The translations under genes and the position numbers were made by a program. This document shows positions 16,198 to 24,845 of a stretch of DNA of 64,000 nucleotides, in pieces. Below the pieces are notes generated by a model, which was given only the letters and a program-made list of their open reading frames with translations, did not search any database and was not told the DNA's origin. Within the stretch, counting starts at the first letter, position 1, and every line of letters begins with the position of its first letter. The DNA is from Amorphoplanes digitatis (GTDB taxonomy: Bacteria; Actinomycetota; Actinomycetes; Mycobacteriales; Micromonosporaceae): positions 8,640,001 to 8,704,000 of the forward strand of contig NZ_JACHNH010000001.1 of NCBI RefSeq assembly GCF_014205335.1, in the 5' to 3' direction.

Positions 16198-17184
16198 ATG
16201 ACATACCGCTTCTTCACGCCGGCGAGGGCCTCGGCGGCGGCAGGCCGGACCGCGCAGGTGTACGGGCAGCTGCGCGACGAGTTCCTCGGGCCGGTGCCGA
16301 CCTTCCGGGCGCTGTCGGCGGCGCCGGAGTTGCTGGCCGCGACCTGGGCGCTGATGCGCGAGGCCCTGCTGGCCGGCGACGTCTCCCGGGTCGAGCGCGA
16401 GCTCGTCGCGGCGGCGGTGTCCCGGGCCAACCGCTGCCGGTTCTGCGTCGACGCACACGTGATGCTGCTGCACGCGCTGGGCGAGCACGGGCTGGCCGAG
16501 GTCGTCGCCGGGGGCGGCACCCCGTCGCGGCCGCGGCACGCCGAGCTCGCCGCCTGGGCGCGGGCCAGCCGCAACCCCCGGGCCGCCGCGTGGACCAGCC
16601 CTTACGGCGCCGAGGTCACCGGCACGCTGCTCGCGTTCCATTTCATCAACCGGATCGTCTCGGCACTGCTCGACCCGGATCTGCTGCCGGGCGGGCTACA
16701 GCGCTCCCCGGTGGTGCGGTCGGCCGGCGGCCGGCTGTACGCCAGGATCGCCCGGGTGCCGAGGGAGCCGGGCCGCAGCCTTCCGCTCCTCGACGGCACG
16801 ACGGCGGCACCGGCCTGGGCCGGGGGCAGCCCGGTCGGCATCGCGTACGCGTCGCTGCGGAACGCCGCAACGGCGGGCGGGGAAGTCCTCAGCGATCTGG
16901 CCCGGCAGACCGTCGCGGCGACCGTGCGCTGGGAGGACGGGCGGCACCCGGAGCGGCCCGCGGAGTGGGCCGCCGAACTGGTTCAGGATCTGCCCGGCGC
17001 CGACCGGGTCGGCGCGCGGATGGCGCTGCTTGCGGCGTTCGCGCCGAGCGCCATCGACCCGGGCGACGTCGCCCTTTGGCGGCTGTCCCATCCGGCCGAC
17101 GCCGACCTGGTGCGGCTTGTCGCGTACGGCGCGATCACGGCAACCGACCACGTCGCCCGGGCGCTGATCCCGGCTCCCCGTTAG
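16198..17184 (+). CDS. Carboxymuconolactone decarboxylase/AhpD-like protein
   Basis: 328 aa from ATG 16198. The AhpD-type motif is C80-R-F-C83-V-D-A-H87 with Glu residues at 66-68, which in AhpD relatives forms a peroxidatic or disulfide relay site. At 328 residues it is longer than simple CMD proteins; the C-terminal half may be a second, degenerate copy. Likely a cytoplasmic alkyl-hydroperoxidase-like redox enzyme. First gene of an operon with a small membrane protein and a multicopper oxidase, divergent from the two-component genes. This suggests an oxidative or metal stress unit, but no substrate is shown. Confidence 0.85.
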   Translation: MTYRFFTPARASAAAGRTAQVYGQLRDEFLGPVPTFRALSAAPELLAATWALMREALLAGDVSRVERELVAAAVSRANRCRFCVDAHVMLLHALGEHGLAEVVAGGGTPSRPRHAELAAWARASRNPRAAAWTSPYGAEVTGTLLAFHFINRIVSALLDPDLLPGGLQRSPVVRSAGGRLYARIARVPREPGRSLPLLDGTTAAPAWAGGSPVGIAYASLRNAATAGGEVLSDLARQTVAATVRWEDGRHPERPAEWAAELVQDLPGADRVGARMALLAAFAPSAIDPGDVALWRLSHPADADLVRLVAYGAITATDHVARALIPAPR

Positions 17185-17193
17185 GAGATCGCC

Positions 17194-17604
17194 ATGCGCA
17201 AGGCCCTGGTCGTCGTCAGCCTTCTGTTGCTCGGCTCGTTCGTCCTCCAGTTCGTCTTCGCCGCCGTCGGCGCGTTCACCAAGCCCGCGGGCGACGACTC
17301 CTACGCCCTGCACAGCATCAACGGTATGGCGGTGATCCCCGTCCTGACCCTGCTCACCCTGCTGTTCGCCGCGCTGGCGAAGGCGCCGGGCCGGCTCATC
17401 GGGCTGGCGGCCCTGGTGCTCGGCCTCGTCGTCCTGCAAGCGCTGATCGCGGCGCTGGCGAACGCGTTCACCGACGCCGCGGGCGCCAGCACCGCGCTCG
17501 GCCTGACCGTCGGCGGGCTGCACGCCGTCAACGGGATCGTCGCCGTGCACGTGGCGCTCGGCGTACTCCGGGGAGCGCAGAGGCTGGCCGGGGAGGCGTC
17601 GTGA
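17194..17604 (+). CDS. Small integral membrane protein (DUF6220-like)
   Basis: 136 aa from ATG 17194. Four hydrophobic segments span nearly the whole chain, with conserved-looking His residues in YALHSINGMAV, GGLHAVNG and VAVHVALG, a pattern compatible with haem or metal ligation in the membrane. The TGA overlaps the GTG of the multicopper oxidase (GTGA), implying coupled translation. Function unknown; context suggests a partner of the oxidase. Confidence 0.72.
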   Translation: MRKALVVVSLLLLGSFVLQFVFAAVGAFTKPAGDDSYALHSINGMAVIPVLTLLTLLFAALAKAPGRLIGLAALVLGLVVLQALIAALANAFTDAAGASTALGLTVGGLHAVNGIVAVHVALGVLRGAQRLAGEAS

Positions 17605-19379
17605 GCACCGGCGGGCTGATCGCGACCGACCTCGTCATCGCGGTCCTCGCGGCCGCCGGATGGCTGGGCGGGGGCGCCGCGGCGGCCGCCCGGCGCCGCC
17701 CGCTCGCGCTGGGGCTGGCCCTCTTCGCGCTGCTCGCCACGCTCGCCCGCGCGATCACCGTGACCGCGCTGGCCCGCGCCGGCTGGTGGTTCGCGGCGGA
17801 GAAGATCCTCATCGCGGCCCCGTTGTCGCTCGCGGCCGTGGCCGTCGCCGGGCCGCGGCTCTTACGGCCCCCGGTCGACATCCGGTCCGTCGCGGTCCCG
17901 CTCCTCTTCGCCGGGTACGCGCAGAGCGCCGCGCTGCTCGTGACGGTGCTGCACGGCTATCCGGCGTCGGCGGGCGCGGGTCTGCTGGCGGTCGCCGGGG
18001 TCGTCGCGGCGACCACGATCTCGTGGCGCGTCCTCGGCACCCGCCCGTCCCGGGCGGCGTACCGGGCGGCCCTCGTGCTGGCGGTCGGTGCGCTGGTGGC
18101 CGGTACCGGGCTCGCCGCCGCGCCGGGCGCCACGTCCGGCGCGCCGCACCACCACGAGTATCGGGATGCGCGAGCACTGGGCGAGCCGACCAGGAGATTC
18201 ACCCTGACGGCGGGGACCGCGACGGTGAACGTGAGCGGCCGCGACATCGCGGCGTGGGCGTTCAACGGGCAGGTTCCCGGGCCGGAACTCACCGCGACTG
18301 TCGGCGACGTCATCGAGGTGGTGCTGCGTAACCGAAACATCGATCGGGGGGTCACGCTGCACTGGCACGGGTACGACGTGCCGAACGGTCAGGACGGGGT
18401 GCCCGGCGTGACGCAGGCGGCGGTGCGGCCCGGAGCCGAGTTCGTCTATCGGTTCCGGGCCGGTCAGGCCGGCACCTACTGGTACCACACGCACGCGGTC
18501 TCCGACGTCGGCGTGCGGATGGGGCTGTACGGCGTGCTCGTGGTGCGCCCGGCCCCGGCGACCGGCGTCGATGTCACCGTCGCGGTGCACACGCTGGCCG
18601 GCCTCCCGCTTCCCGTGCCGAGGACGGAGCCGGTCGAGGCGGCGGCGCCCGTGCGGCTGCGACTGGTCAACACCGACGACACGACGCACCGGTACGCCCT
18701 GGCCGGGACCCCGTTCCGGGTCGCCGCGATCGACGGATTCGACCTGCGGGAGCCGGCGCCGCTCGTGGACACCGCCGTCCTGATCCCCGCCGGGGGCCGC
18801 TACGACCTGGTGTTCAGCGCGCCGGCCACGCCCGTGGCGCTGTTCGTCGACGGCCGGGCGGTCTACGCGACCGGGACTGCGCCCGCGGCGACCGCCGGAT
18901 GGCCGGTGCTGGATCCGCTCACCTACGGCGCCCGTTCGCCGGTGCCGTGGCCCCGGTTCGACCGGCGGTTCACCCTCACGCTCGACCGCGGCCTCGACCT
19001 GCACGGGCTGCTGCCGCGATACGCGCACACCGTCAACGGCAAGGCCGATCCCGACATCCCGCCGCAGGTCGTGCGCCTGGGCGACGTCGTCAAGTTCACG
19101 ATCGTGAACCGTTCGCTGGTGGTGCACCCCTGGCATCTGCACGGCCACCACGTCCTGGTGCTGTCCCGCAACGGCAGCCCGGCGACCGGGAGTCCACTCT
19201 GGCTGGACTCGTTCGACGTGCGGCCCGGTGACGTGTGGGAGGTGGGGTTCCGCGCCGACAACCCCGGGATGTGGGCCAACCACTGCCACAACCTGCCGCA
19301 CGCCGACGCCGGGATGACCTTGCACCTGATGTACGCAGAAGGGGAGGCCCGGATCGGACCTCCCCTTCACGTGCGCTGA
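17601..19379 (+). CDS. Membrane-anchored multicopper oxidase
   Basis: 592 aa from GTG 17601. The first 170 residues hold about five transmembrane segments; the rest is a laccase-like domain. All copper sites are visible: THLWHG-type HWHGYD, WYHTH, HPWHLHGHHV and HCHNLPHADAGM, giving the trinuclear centre and a type 1 site with axial Met. It would oxidise phenols or metal ions (Cu, Fe, Mn) with O2 at the outer membrane face. The N-terminal membrane domain replaces the usual Tat or Sec signal, so the oxidase domain is tethered. Linked to a DUF6220-like protein and an AhpD-like protein. Its stop abuts the stop of the RTX gene. Confidence 0.93.
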   Translation: MSTGGLIATDLVIAVLAAAGWLGGGAAAAARRRPLALGLALFALLATLARAITVTALARAGWWFAAEKILIAAPLSLAAVAVAGPRLLRPPVDIRSVAVPLLFAGYAQSAALLVTVLHGYPASAGAGLLAVAGVVAATTISWRVLGTRPSRAAYRAALVLAVGALVAGTGLAAAPGATSGAPHHHEYRDARALGEPTRRFTLTAGTATVNVSGRDIAAWAFNGQVPGPELTATVGDVIEVVLRNRNIDRGVTLHWHGYDVPNGQDGVPGVTQAAVRPGAEFVYRFRAGQAGTYWYHTHAVSDVGVRMGLYGVLVVRPAPATGVDVTVAVHTLAGLPLPVPRTEPVEAAAPVRLRLVNTDDTTHRYALAGTPFRVAAIDGFDLREPAPLVDTAVLIPAGGRYDLVFSAPATPVALFVDGRAVYATGTAPAATAGWPVLDPLTYGARSPVPWPRFDRRFTLTLDRGLDLHGLLPRYAHTVNGKADPDIPPQVVRLGDVVKFTIVNRSLVVHPWHLHGHHVLVLSRNGSPATGSPLWLDSFDVRPGDVWEVGFRADNPGMWANHCHNLPHADAGMTLHLMYAEGEARIGPPLHVR

Positions 19380-20336
19380 TCAGCGTTCGCAGTTCAGCCT
19401 GACGTCGTTCTCCAGCGCGAGGCAGCCGTCGCCGGCGGCGGTGCCGTTCGTGCCGCCGTCCAGCTGGTCGGCGACCCCGGTGGCGGTGCCGTCGGCGCCG
19501 TAGAGCTCGTCGTCGCCGGCGTGGCCGTAGATCCGGTCGCTGCCGCCCTCGCCGAAGAGGGTGTCGTTGCCGGCTTCGCCGTACAGGTGGTCGTTTCCGG
19601 GACCGCCCCGCAGGACGTCGTTGCCGCTGTTTCCGTGCACCCGGTCGGCGCCGCCGTAGTCCCAGAAGCTGTCGTTTCCGGCGCCCGCGTAGACGAGGTC
19701 GGCCCCGGTGCTGCCGTGGATCTCGTCGTTGCCGGCCTGGCCGTAGATCGTGTTGGGGCCGGCGTTCGCCTCGATGTAGTCGTTGCCGTCGCCGCCGTAG
19801 ATGGTGTCGTTGCCGCCCTCGCGCCGGACGTCCCCGCCGGTGGCGCCGGCGTTGGAGACGTCGCCGTAGATGAAGTCGATGCCGCCGACCCCGCGCAGGA
19901 TGTCCGCGCCGGCGCCACCCCAGAGGGTGTCCCGGCCTTCACCGCCGGTGATCTTGTCCTTGCCGCTGCCGCCGTCGCCGGCCAGGCTCAGCGTGGACTT
20001 GTTCACCAGGGTGTCGTTGCCGTCGCGCAGATAGACGCGGACGCTGACCAGCTTGACCTTGGCGGTGCAGCGAACCTTGGTCTTGTCGCCCTTGACCTTC
20101 TTGCAGCCGGCACCCGCCTTGATCGCGACCCGGTCGTCGATCGTCACGGTGTTGCCGGACAGCGTGATGACGACCTTGTTGGTCTTGCCGGTGGCCGCCT
20201 TGTACCAGACCTTGCCGCCGGTCTGCACGTAGGCCTTGCCGGTGCTGGCGGCCTGCGCGGGCGACGCAAGGGCGCCGGTCGAGACGGTGGCGAGCAGCGC
20301 CAGACCGACCCCGGCCAGCCATTGTGGACGTGACAT
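19380..20336 (-). CDS. Secreted RTX-type calcium-binding repeat protein
   Basis: 318 aa from ATG 20336. Signal peptide with PAQAAS cleavage region, a beta-rich N-terminal domain with two Cys, then about ten nonapeptide-type repeats (GGSGNDxLxGG forms such as GGEGRDTLWGGAGAD, GGDGNDYIEANAG, GEAGNDTLFGEGGSD) that fold into a Ca-binding parallel beta roll. No type I secretion genes are nearby, and the signal peptide indicates Sec export. A C-terminal Cys pair (GCLALENDVRLNC) caps the repeat. Probably structural or adhesive; no enzymatic domain seen. Ends immediately against the multicopper oxidase gene, tail to tail. Confidence 0.9.
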   Translation of the reverse strand: MSRPQWLAGVGLALLATVSTGALASPAQAASTGKAYVQTGGKVWYKAATGKTNKVVITLSGNTVTIDDRVAIKAGAGCKKVKGDKTKVRCTAKVKLVSVRVYLRDGNDTLVNKSTLSLAGDGGSGKDKITGGEGRDTLWGGAGADILRGVGGIDFIYGDVSNAGATGGDVRREGGNDTIYGGDGNDYIEANAGPNTIYGQAGNDEIHGSTGADLVYAGAGNDSFWDYGGADRVHGNSGNDVLRGGPGNDHLYGEAGNDTLFGEGGSDRIYGHAGDDELYGADGTATGVADQLDGGTNGTAAGDGCLALENDVRLNCER

Positions 20337-20648
20337 GGAACCTCCCCCGTGAAAGCCGTGCGAACGTTTCTCACATCGACTGACGGCAGCTTAATGATGA
20401 TGGTCAAGCGCCGAAAGACGTAACTCACGGTGAACGTTGGCTATCACATACGGGTACATGGAGAGATCCGTCGGCGCGGCCGTCCGGCAGGTCGGCGGCC
20501 CGGACCGGCCGCCTGAAGGGCGTCTAATCGCCTGGCCAGAGGCCCCCAGGGGCAGTTTGACCTTTCTTGCAGTCTGCGTGGTGACCTAGCGCTGCGGCGT
20601 CGCGTTCCGTACAGCTAACCGGGAACAAAGTTCACGGGAGGAACGAAC
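20337..20648. other. Divergent intergenic region
   Basis: 312 bp between the RTX gene and a small unknown gene. The RTX start is preceded on the minus strand by a GGGGGAGGTTCC ribosome binding region, and the plus-strand gene by GGGAGG at 20636-20641. The centre is relatively AT-rich and should hold both promoters. No RNA gene or repeat recognised. Confidence 0.5.
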
Positions 20649-20966
20649 GTGCTGAAGTTCAAGAATGTGGAAGAACAGGCGGCCTGGAACATGGCGGAGG
20701 CCCTGAGCGAGAAGGGCTTCTCCTGTATGCGACAGGCGGAGGAGGCCGCCGAGAACTTCCGGGTGGGCAAGATGCAGATGCGGCGCAACTTCAAGGCACG
20801 CGGCCTGTCCGAGGTGGATGCCGACATCCGCTGGTCAGGGATGACCGCGGCGAAGAAGGCGCTGTCCGACAACGGCTGGTACATGTCGCAGGCGACCATG
20901 TACAACGAGGCCGCCGCGGCGCAGTACGCGAAGGCGCTCTACCTGAAGAACTGCGATGAGGCCTAG
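20649..20966 (+). CDS. Small helical protein of unknown function
   Basis: 105 aa from GTG 20649, with GGGAGG seven bases upstream. The sequence is predicted to be mostly alpha-helical, rich in Ala, Glu, Lys and Met, with no signal peptide or membrane segment. It has isolated Trp and Cys residues (AWNMAEAL, FSCMRQAEE, IRWSGM, NGWYMSQ). I do not recognise the family. The stop codon shares bases with the stop of the convergent DUF2786 gene (CTAG). Confidence 0.7.
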   Translation: MLKFKNVEEQAAWNMAEALSEKGFSCMRQAEEAAENFRVGKMQMRRNFKARGLSEVDADIRWSGMTAAKKALSDNGWYMSQATMYNEAAAAQYAKALYLKNCDEA

Positions 20967-21640
20967 GTCGCCGGCAGGCCGGTGCCGCCGAGTGAGGCGG
21001 TCCGGCCGGCCGCGTAGCCCAGCCGGCGGCCGGTGCCGGCCAGGCGGCGGGGCCCGAGCCGGGCCAGGTTCGGGTAGGTCTCGTCGCGCCGGCGATCCAC
21101 CTGCTCGGTGCGGTCGACCAGGACGAGCTCGGCGCCCGGGACGTCGGCGGCCGCCTCCCGCTCCGCCTCGGTCAGCCGGGCCCGGATCGCCTCGGTGAAG
21201 CCCCACAGCCAGGATCGCCGGAACGCGGCCGGGTGGTCGAAGTCCGGGACCTGCGTCGCCGCCAGGCCGTGTGCGGCCTGCACGAGCAGCGACGTGAACA
21301 GCAACTCGATCCGTTCCAGGTCGGCGACGTGGCCGAAGAGATGGATCCGCGCCGTGCCGCGGCGCTCCAGGTAGACGACCCGCGAGCGCATCGCGACGGC
21401 GACGGCCCCGAGCAACCCGGCCTTGTCCCGGGCGTACGGCGCCTCGATCGTCACCAGCTTGTCCCCGACCGGGTCGAGGGCGGGATCGGCGCCCGCCAGC
21501 AGCGCCTGGTCGACGCCGTACTTGGCGATGAGCTGCGCCGCCTTCGCGGTGAACGCCTCGGCCTCGGCCGGCGTGCAGGCGGGATCCTCGGCCTTGGCGA
21601 GCAGCTTGCGTACCCGGGCGAGCAGGGGATCGTCGGTCAT
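20963..21640 (-). CDS. DUF2786 domain protein
   Basis: 225 aa from ATG 21640. The N-terminus (LLARVRKLLAKAEDPACTPAEAEAFTAKAAQLIAKYGVD) is the hallmark of DUF2786, a short helical domain seen in actinobacterial and phage proteins. The rest contains a mixed alpha/beta region and an Arg-rich C-terminus. Biochemical role unknown. It overlaps the upstream gene by 4 bp (ATGA), so the two are co-translated. Confidence 0.82.
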   Translation of the reverse strand: MTDDPLLARVRKLLAKAEDPACTPAEAEAFTAKAAQLIAKYGVDQALLAGADPALDPVGDKLVTIEAPYARDKAGLLGAVAVAMRSRVVYLERRGTARIHLFGHVADLERIELLFTSLLVQAAHGLAATQVPDFDHPAAFRRSWLWGFTEAIRARLTEAEREAAADVPGAELVLVDRTEQVDRRRDETYPNLARLGPRRLAGTGRRLGYAAGRTASLGGTGLPAT

Positions 21641-22029
21641 GCCGCCCGGTGGCGCAGCGTGGCCACCGTCGAGCCCGCGAGGGCGAGCAGGCAGTCCGGG
21701 AGCTGGCCGTCGGCGATCGCGGCGCCGAACAGCGCCTCACCGGTGAAGATGTCCCCGTTGACGTACGCGCTGACGAACCGCGCGACCCAGCGCTTGTCGT
21801 AGCGCGCGTCGTCGATCCCGGGGAAGTCGAGGGTCCAGGCGCCGCCCTTGGGCACGTTCTGTCCCACCATCGTCGCGGCGAGACACCAGGCCACGTCGTA
21901 GGCGCCGACGACCCCGGAGCGGTCGACAACGGCGTCGAAGGTGCCCACCACAGCGTCGCTGTCGCCGCTGAGCGCGCAGTCCAAGACCTGCGTCGCGTCG
22001 TCGAATGCGTGCTGTGGTATTTCCGTCAC
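21637..22029 (-). CDS. Hypothetical protein, partner of the DUF2786 gene
   Basis: 130 aa from GTG 22029. Predicted soluble and mainly helical, with two Trp and a Cys (VLDCALSG, YDVAWCLAATMVG). No signal peptide, and family not recognised. Conserved coupling with the DUF2786 protein (4-bp overlap) suggests they act together. Confidence 0.72.
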   Translation of the reverse strand: MTEIPQHAFDDATQVLDCALSGDSDAVVGTFDAVVDRSGVVGAYDVAWCLAATMVGQNVPKGGAWTLDFPGIDDARYDKRWVARFVSAYVNGDIFTGEALFGAAIADGQLPDCLLALAGSTVATLRHRAA

Positions 22030-22065
22030 GTGGAAAAGGTACGCGGATCCGTCAAGAAATGCGGC

Positions 22066-22485
22066 TCAGACGCCCCTGAGTAGGCACGTGAGCCGGGCCG
22101 TGCAGACCCGCTCGCCGTCCTCGTCGGTGATGACGATCTCGTAGGTGACCGCCGTGCGGCCCCGGTGCACGGGCGTCGCGACGCCGGTGACGACCCCGGA
22201 ACGCACACCCTTGTGATGGGTGGCGTTGATGTCGACGCCCACCGCGAACGGCCGGTCGACCGTCGCGCCGTGCAGCACCGCGCCGACCGAGCCGAGGGTC
22301 TCCGCGAGCACGCAGGACGCGCCGCCGTGCAGCAGGCCGTACGGCTGGGTGTTGCCCTCGACCGGCATCGTGGCGACGACCCGCTCCGGGGTCGCCTCGG
22401 TGATCTCGATGCCCATCCGCTCGCCGAGCGAACCGCCGCCCGCACTGCCGAATAGCCTCTGCAAGCCGTCCGCCGCTGTACTCAT
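22066..22485 (-). CDS. Hotdog-fold thioesterase (PaaI/YdiI family)
   Basis: 139 aa from ATG 22485. The catalytic hotdog region is clear: NTQPYGLLHGGASCVLAETLGSVGA, with HGG and the acidic residue of the following helix, then VGVDINATHHKGVRSG. It hydrolyses acyl-CoA thioesters; aromatic or 1,4-dihydroxy-2-naphthoyl-CoA are common substrates, but specificity cannot be read here. Length is typical. Divergent from the Asp-rich repeat gene with 187 bp between. Confidence 0.9.
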   Translation of the reverse strand: MSTAADGLQRLFGSAGGGSLGERMGIEITEATPERVVATMPVEGNTQPYGLLHGGASCVLAETLGSVGAVLHGATVDRPFAVGVDINATHHKGVRSGVVTGVATPVHRGRTAVTYEIVITDEDGERVCTARLTCLLRGV

Positions 22486-22672
22486 GTCGGGCAACGTTAC
22501 CGGCGAGTCGCGTGGGGGCCAGCGACTTCTGTCACACCGGGCTGGCACGTTCCCGGGAGCAGTCCCGCCCGGCGCATACCTAGAGTTCGATCTCGGTCTC
22601 GGGTCGCGAGGGGGCGGCCCGGGCCCTAGGTTGGGCAGGACCCACCTCCGCCGCATCACCGAGGAGAAACTC

Positions 22673-22921
22673 ATGAGCGAGCCCCAGGAGATCGTCGAGA
22701 CTCGCGGCGACGACCGTGTCGACCTGCTGACGGGCGACACCAACGGCGACGGCAGGCCGGACGTCTGGGTCTCCGACACCGACGGCGACGGCAAGGCCGA
22801 CCTGTTCCAGTTCGACACCGACGGCGACGGCAAGGTCGACATCACCATGGTCGACCTGGACGAGGACGGCACCCCGGACAAGGTCGTCGACGGCGACGGC
22901 GGGCTGCCCCCGGCGGTCTGA
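22673..22921 (+). CDS. Small Asp-rich protein with four Ca-loop repeats
   Basis: 82 aa from ATG 22673 with GAGGAG upstream. Four repeats are spaced exactly 13 residues: D22-TNGDG, D35-TDGDG, D48-TDGDG and D61-LDEDG, each followed by a xPD/xAD/xVD. This DxDxDG pattern matches calcium-binding loops of dockerin/TSP3 type. There is no signal peptide or membrane segment, so the protein would be intracellular, unusual for this repeat type. Likely an intracellular calcium binder; partner unknown. Confidence 0.85.
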   Translation: MSEPQEIVETRGDDRVDLLTGDTNGDGRPDVWVSDTDGDGKADLFQFDTDGDGKVDITMVDLDEDGTPDKVVDGDGGLPPAV

Positions 22922-22927
22922 CCCGTC

Positions 22928-24223
22928 CTACCCGCCGCCGAGCGTGCTGATGGCGGCCCAGAGCACGGCGATGGCGAGGGCCGTGGTGAAGACCGTCGAG
23001 GCGGTGCGCCGCCACGGCCCCTTGCCCTCGGGCGCCGTCGCCTCCGGGTGGCCGAGCCCGACGAGGATGCGACGCTGCCGGCGTACCTCGTGACACCAGC
23101 GACCCAGGTCCGGCGTGCCGCGGCTGAGCTCGACCGCGAGCCGGGCCTGCGCGCGCTGCAACCGCCGCACGGCCGACCGGGCCCGCAGGCCCGCCCGGAT
23201 GCGGGCGTGCCAGCGCGCGGTCGCCCGGCGCGAGCCCGACTTCAGGACCTCGAGCTCGTCCGGCGTGATCAGCTCCGGGTCGTCGAGCTTGGCCAGCTGG
23301 TCGGCGTAGTAGTCCGCCTCGCGGTCGTGCGCGGACCTCACCAGCACCATGATCAGCAGTAGCGGCGGAAGGCCCTTGAAGAGGAGCACCGCGAGCAGCG
23401 CCAGCGCGCCGTTGCCGAGGCCGTCGCGGAAGAGCGGCGAGTTCCAGAGCACGTGCGAGGCCCAGGCGCCGAGGACGGCGAGCATGGCGACCCCCAGCCG
23501 GGTGCGCCAGCCGCGATCCGCGCGGACGACCAGATAGCCGATGCCGGCGCCGGCCAGCGCGCCGAAGAGCGTGTGGCTCCACACCCCGGAGAGGAAGCCG
23601 CGGAGCAGGAACGTCGTGATCACCGGCTCCACGTGGTCGCCGCGGCCGGCCAGGGCGACCGCGCCGAGCGCGTACACGATGTCCTCGATGATCTGGAAGC
23701 CCAGGCCGACCATCGCGCCGTAGACGACGCCGTCGAGCACGCTGTTGACCTGCGCGCGAGCGATCAGCACGATCGCCACCACGCCGAGGGTCTTGGCGAT
23801 CTCCTCGACGGTCGGGCCGGCCAGCGCGGCACCCCAGTCGGCCGCGAGGTGCGGCGAGCCAAGCTTCGCGATGAGGTCGTCGAGGGCCGCGCTGCCGGGC
23901 AGGGACACGGTGGTGGCCACCAGGCCACCCCAGGCGAAGGCCAGCACCAGCAGGGCGGGCGGCTCGCGTTCGAGGAAGTCGAGCTCGGTGACGACCAGCC
24001 AGAACGGGACCGCGAGCAGCGCGAAGAGGGCGATAGCGGTCATCGTCGCCACCGGGTAGGTGCCGGCGAACCGTCCGGCGATCATCGTCATCCGGACGCC
24101 ACCGGTGACCAGCAGGGCGAGCACGACCCAGAACGCGGGTAGCCGCATCAGCCCCTCGCCCGGCGCGTACCCCGGCTGCACGGGTGCGCTCCGGGCACTG
24201 CGCAGCCGGGGTTCGGCCGTCAT
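22928..24223 (-). CDS. PrsW-family intramembrane protease
   Basis: 431 aa from ATG 24223. About eight hydrophobic segments with the PrsW-type EE pair in WGAALAGPTVEEIAKTLGVVAI, the following VVYGAMVGLGFQIIEDIVYA and the His-containing SHTLFGALAGAGIGY and SHVLWNSPLF segments. PrsW proteases cleave membrane anti-sigma factors in Bacillus; the substrate here is unknown. The C-terminal 130 residues are cytoplasmic and Arg-rich, longer than in the minimal family. Overlaps the upstream 189-aa gene by 4 bp (ATGA). Confidence 0.9.
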   Translation of the reverse strand: MTAEPRLRSARSAPVQPGYAPGEGLMRLPAFWVVLALLVTGGVRMTMIAGRFAGTYPVATMTAIALFALLAVPFWLVVTELDFLEREPPALLVLAFAWGGLVATTVSLPGSAALDDLIAKLGSPHLAADWGAALAGPTVEEIAKTLGVVAIVLIARAQVNSVLDGVVYGAMVGLGFQIIEDIVYALGAVALAGRGDHVEPVITTFLLRGFLSGVWSHTLFGALAGAGIGYLVVRADRGWRTRLGVAMLAVLGAWASHVLWNSPLFRDGLGNGALALLAVLLFKGLPPLLLIMVLVRSAHDREADYYADQLAKLDDPELITPDELEVLKSGSRRATARWHARIRAGLRARSAVRRLQRAQARLAVELSRGTPDLGRWCHEVRRQRRILVGLGHPEATAPEGKGPWRRTASTVFTTALAIAVLWAAISTLGGG

Positions 24224-24789
24224 TGCCCGGCCCTCGGCACGTATCGCAGCGTCCTGGTGCTGGCGTCGATCGCGGGCAGGATCCGGCCGAGGTCCAGGTC
24301 GGCGCCGCTGACGGTGACCTCGATGGTGCGGCCGTCGGCGACGAAGACGGCGTACCGGCCGCCGCGGCCGGGCGCGGTGTAGCCGCCCTGCAGGCCGGCC
24401 AGGCCGGTGCCGGTGGCGACGGTCAGCTCGGTGCCGGTGACCTGGTAGCCGGGCGTGCCGGTGATCCGCTGGCGGAGCCGGATCGCCGCGGCGCTCAGGT
24501 CACCGTCGAACGGGCGGACGGTGATCAGATAGCGGACCGGGCCGAGCCGGAACAGCACCGTCCCCGCTTCCTCGGTGGGCCGGGTCTCGGTGACGTCGAT
24601 GCGCGCGCCGGGCGGCGGGACGACCGTCACCCCACCGCCGATCACGTACGGGCGGTCGGTCGGCACCGGGCGGTCGGCGGGCAGGGCGCGGTCGAACGCG
24701 GGTAGCCCGAAGGCGAGGCCGGCGAGGGCCGCGACGAGGCTGAGCGCACCGAGAAGGTTCGTCAGCTGACGCCGAGTGACCCACCCCAT
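24220..24789 (-). CDS. Membrane-anchored protein of unknown function
   Basis: 189 aa from ATG 24789. One N-terminal transmembrane segment (LLGALSLVAALAGLAFGL) after a short basic cytoplasmic head, then an extracytoplasmic mainly beta domain without Cys. I do not recognise the family. Coupled to the PrsW-type protease by ATGA, which makes it a candidate substrate or regulator of that protease (inference). Confidence 0.75.
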   Translation of the reverse strand: MGWVTRRQLTNLLGALSLVAALAGLAFGLPAFDRALPADRPVPTDRPYVIGGGVTVVPPPGARIDVTETRPTEEAGTVLFRLGPVRYLITVRPFDGDLSAAAIRLRQRITGTPGYQVTGTELTVATGTGLAGLQGGYTAPGRGGRYAVFVADGRTIEVTVSGADLDLGRILPAIDASTRTLRYVPRAGQ

Positions 24790-24845
24790 CCCAATACGCT
24801 AACGGCCCATTCGGGTGGACTCTCGGCATAGAACGTTTTGTCCGT

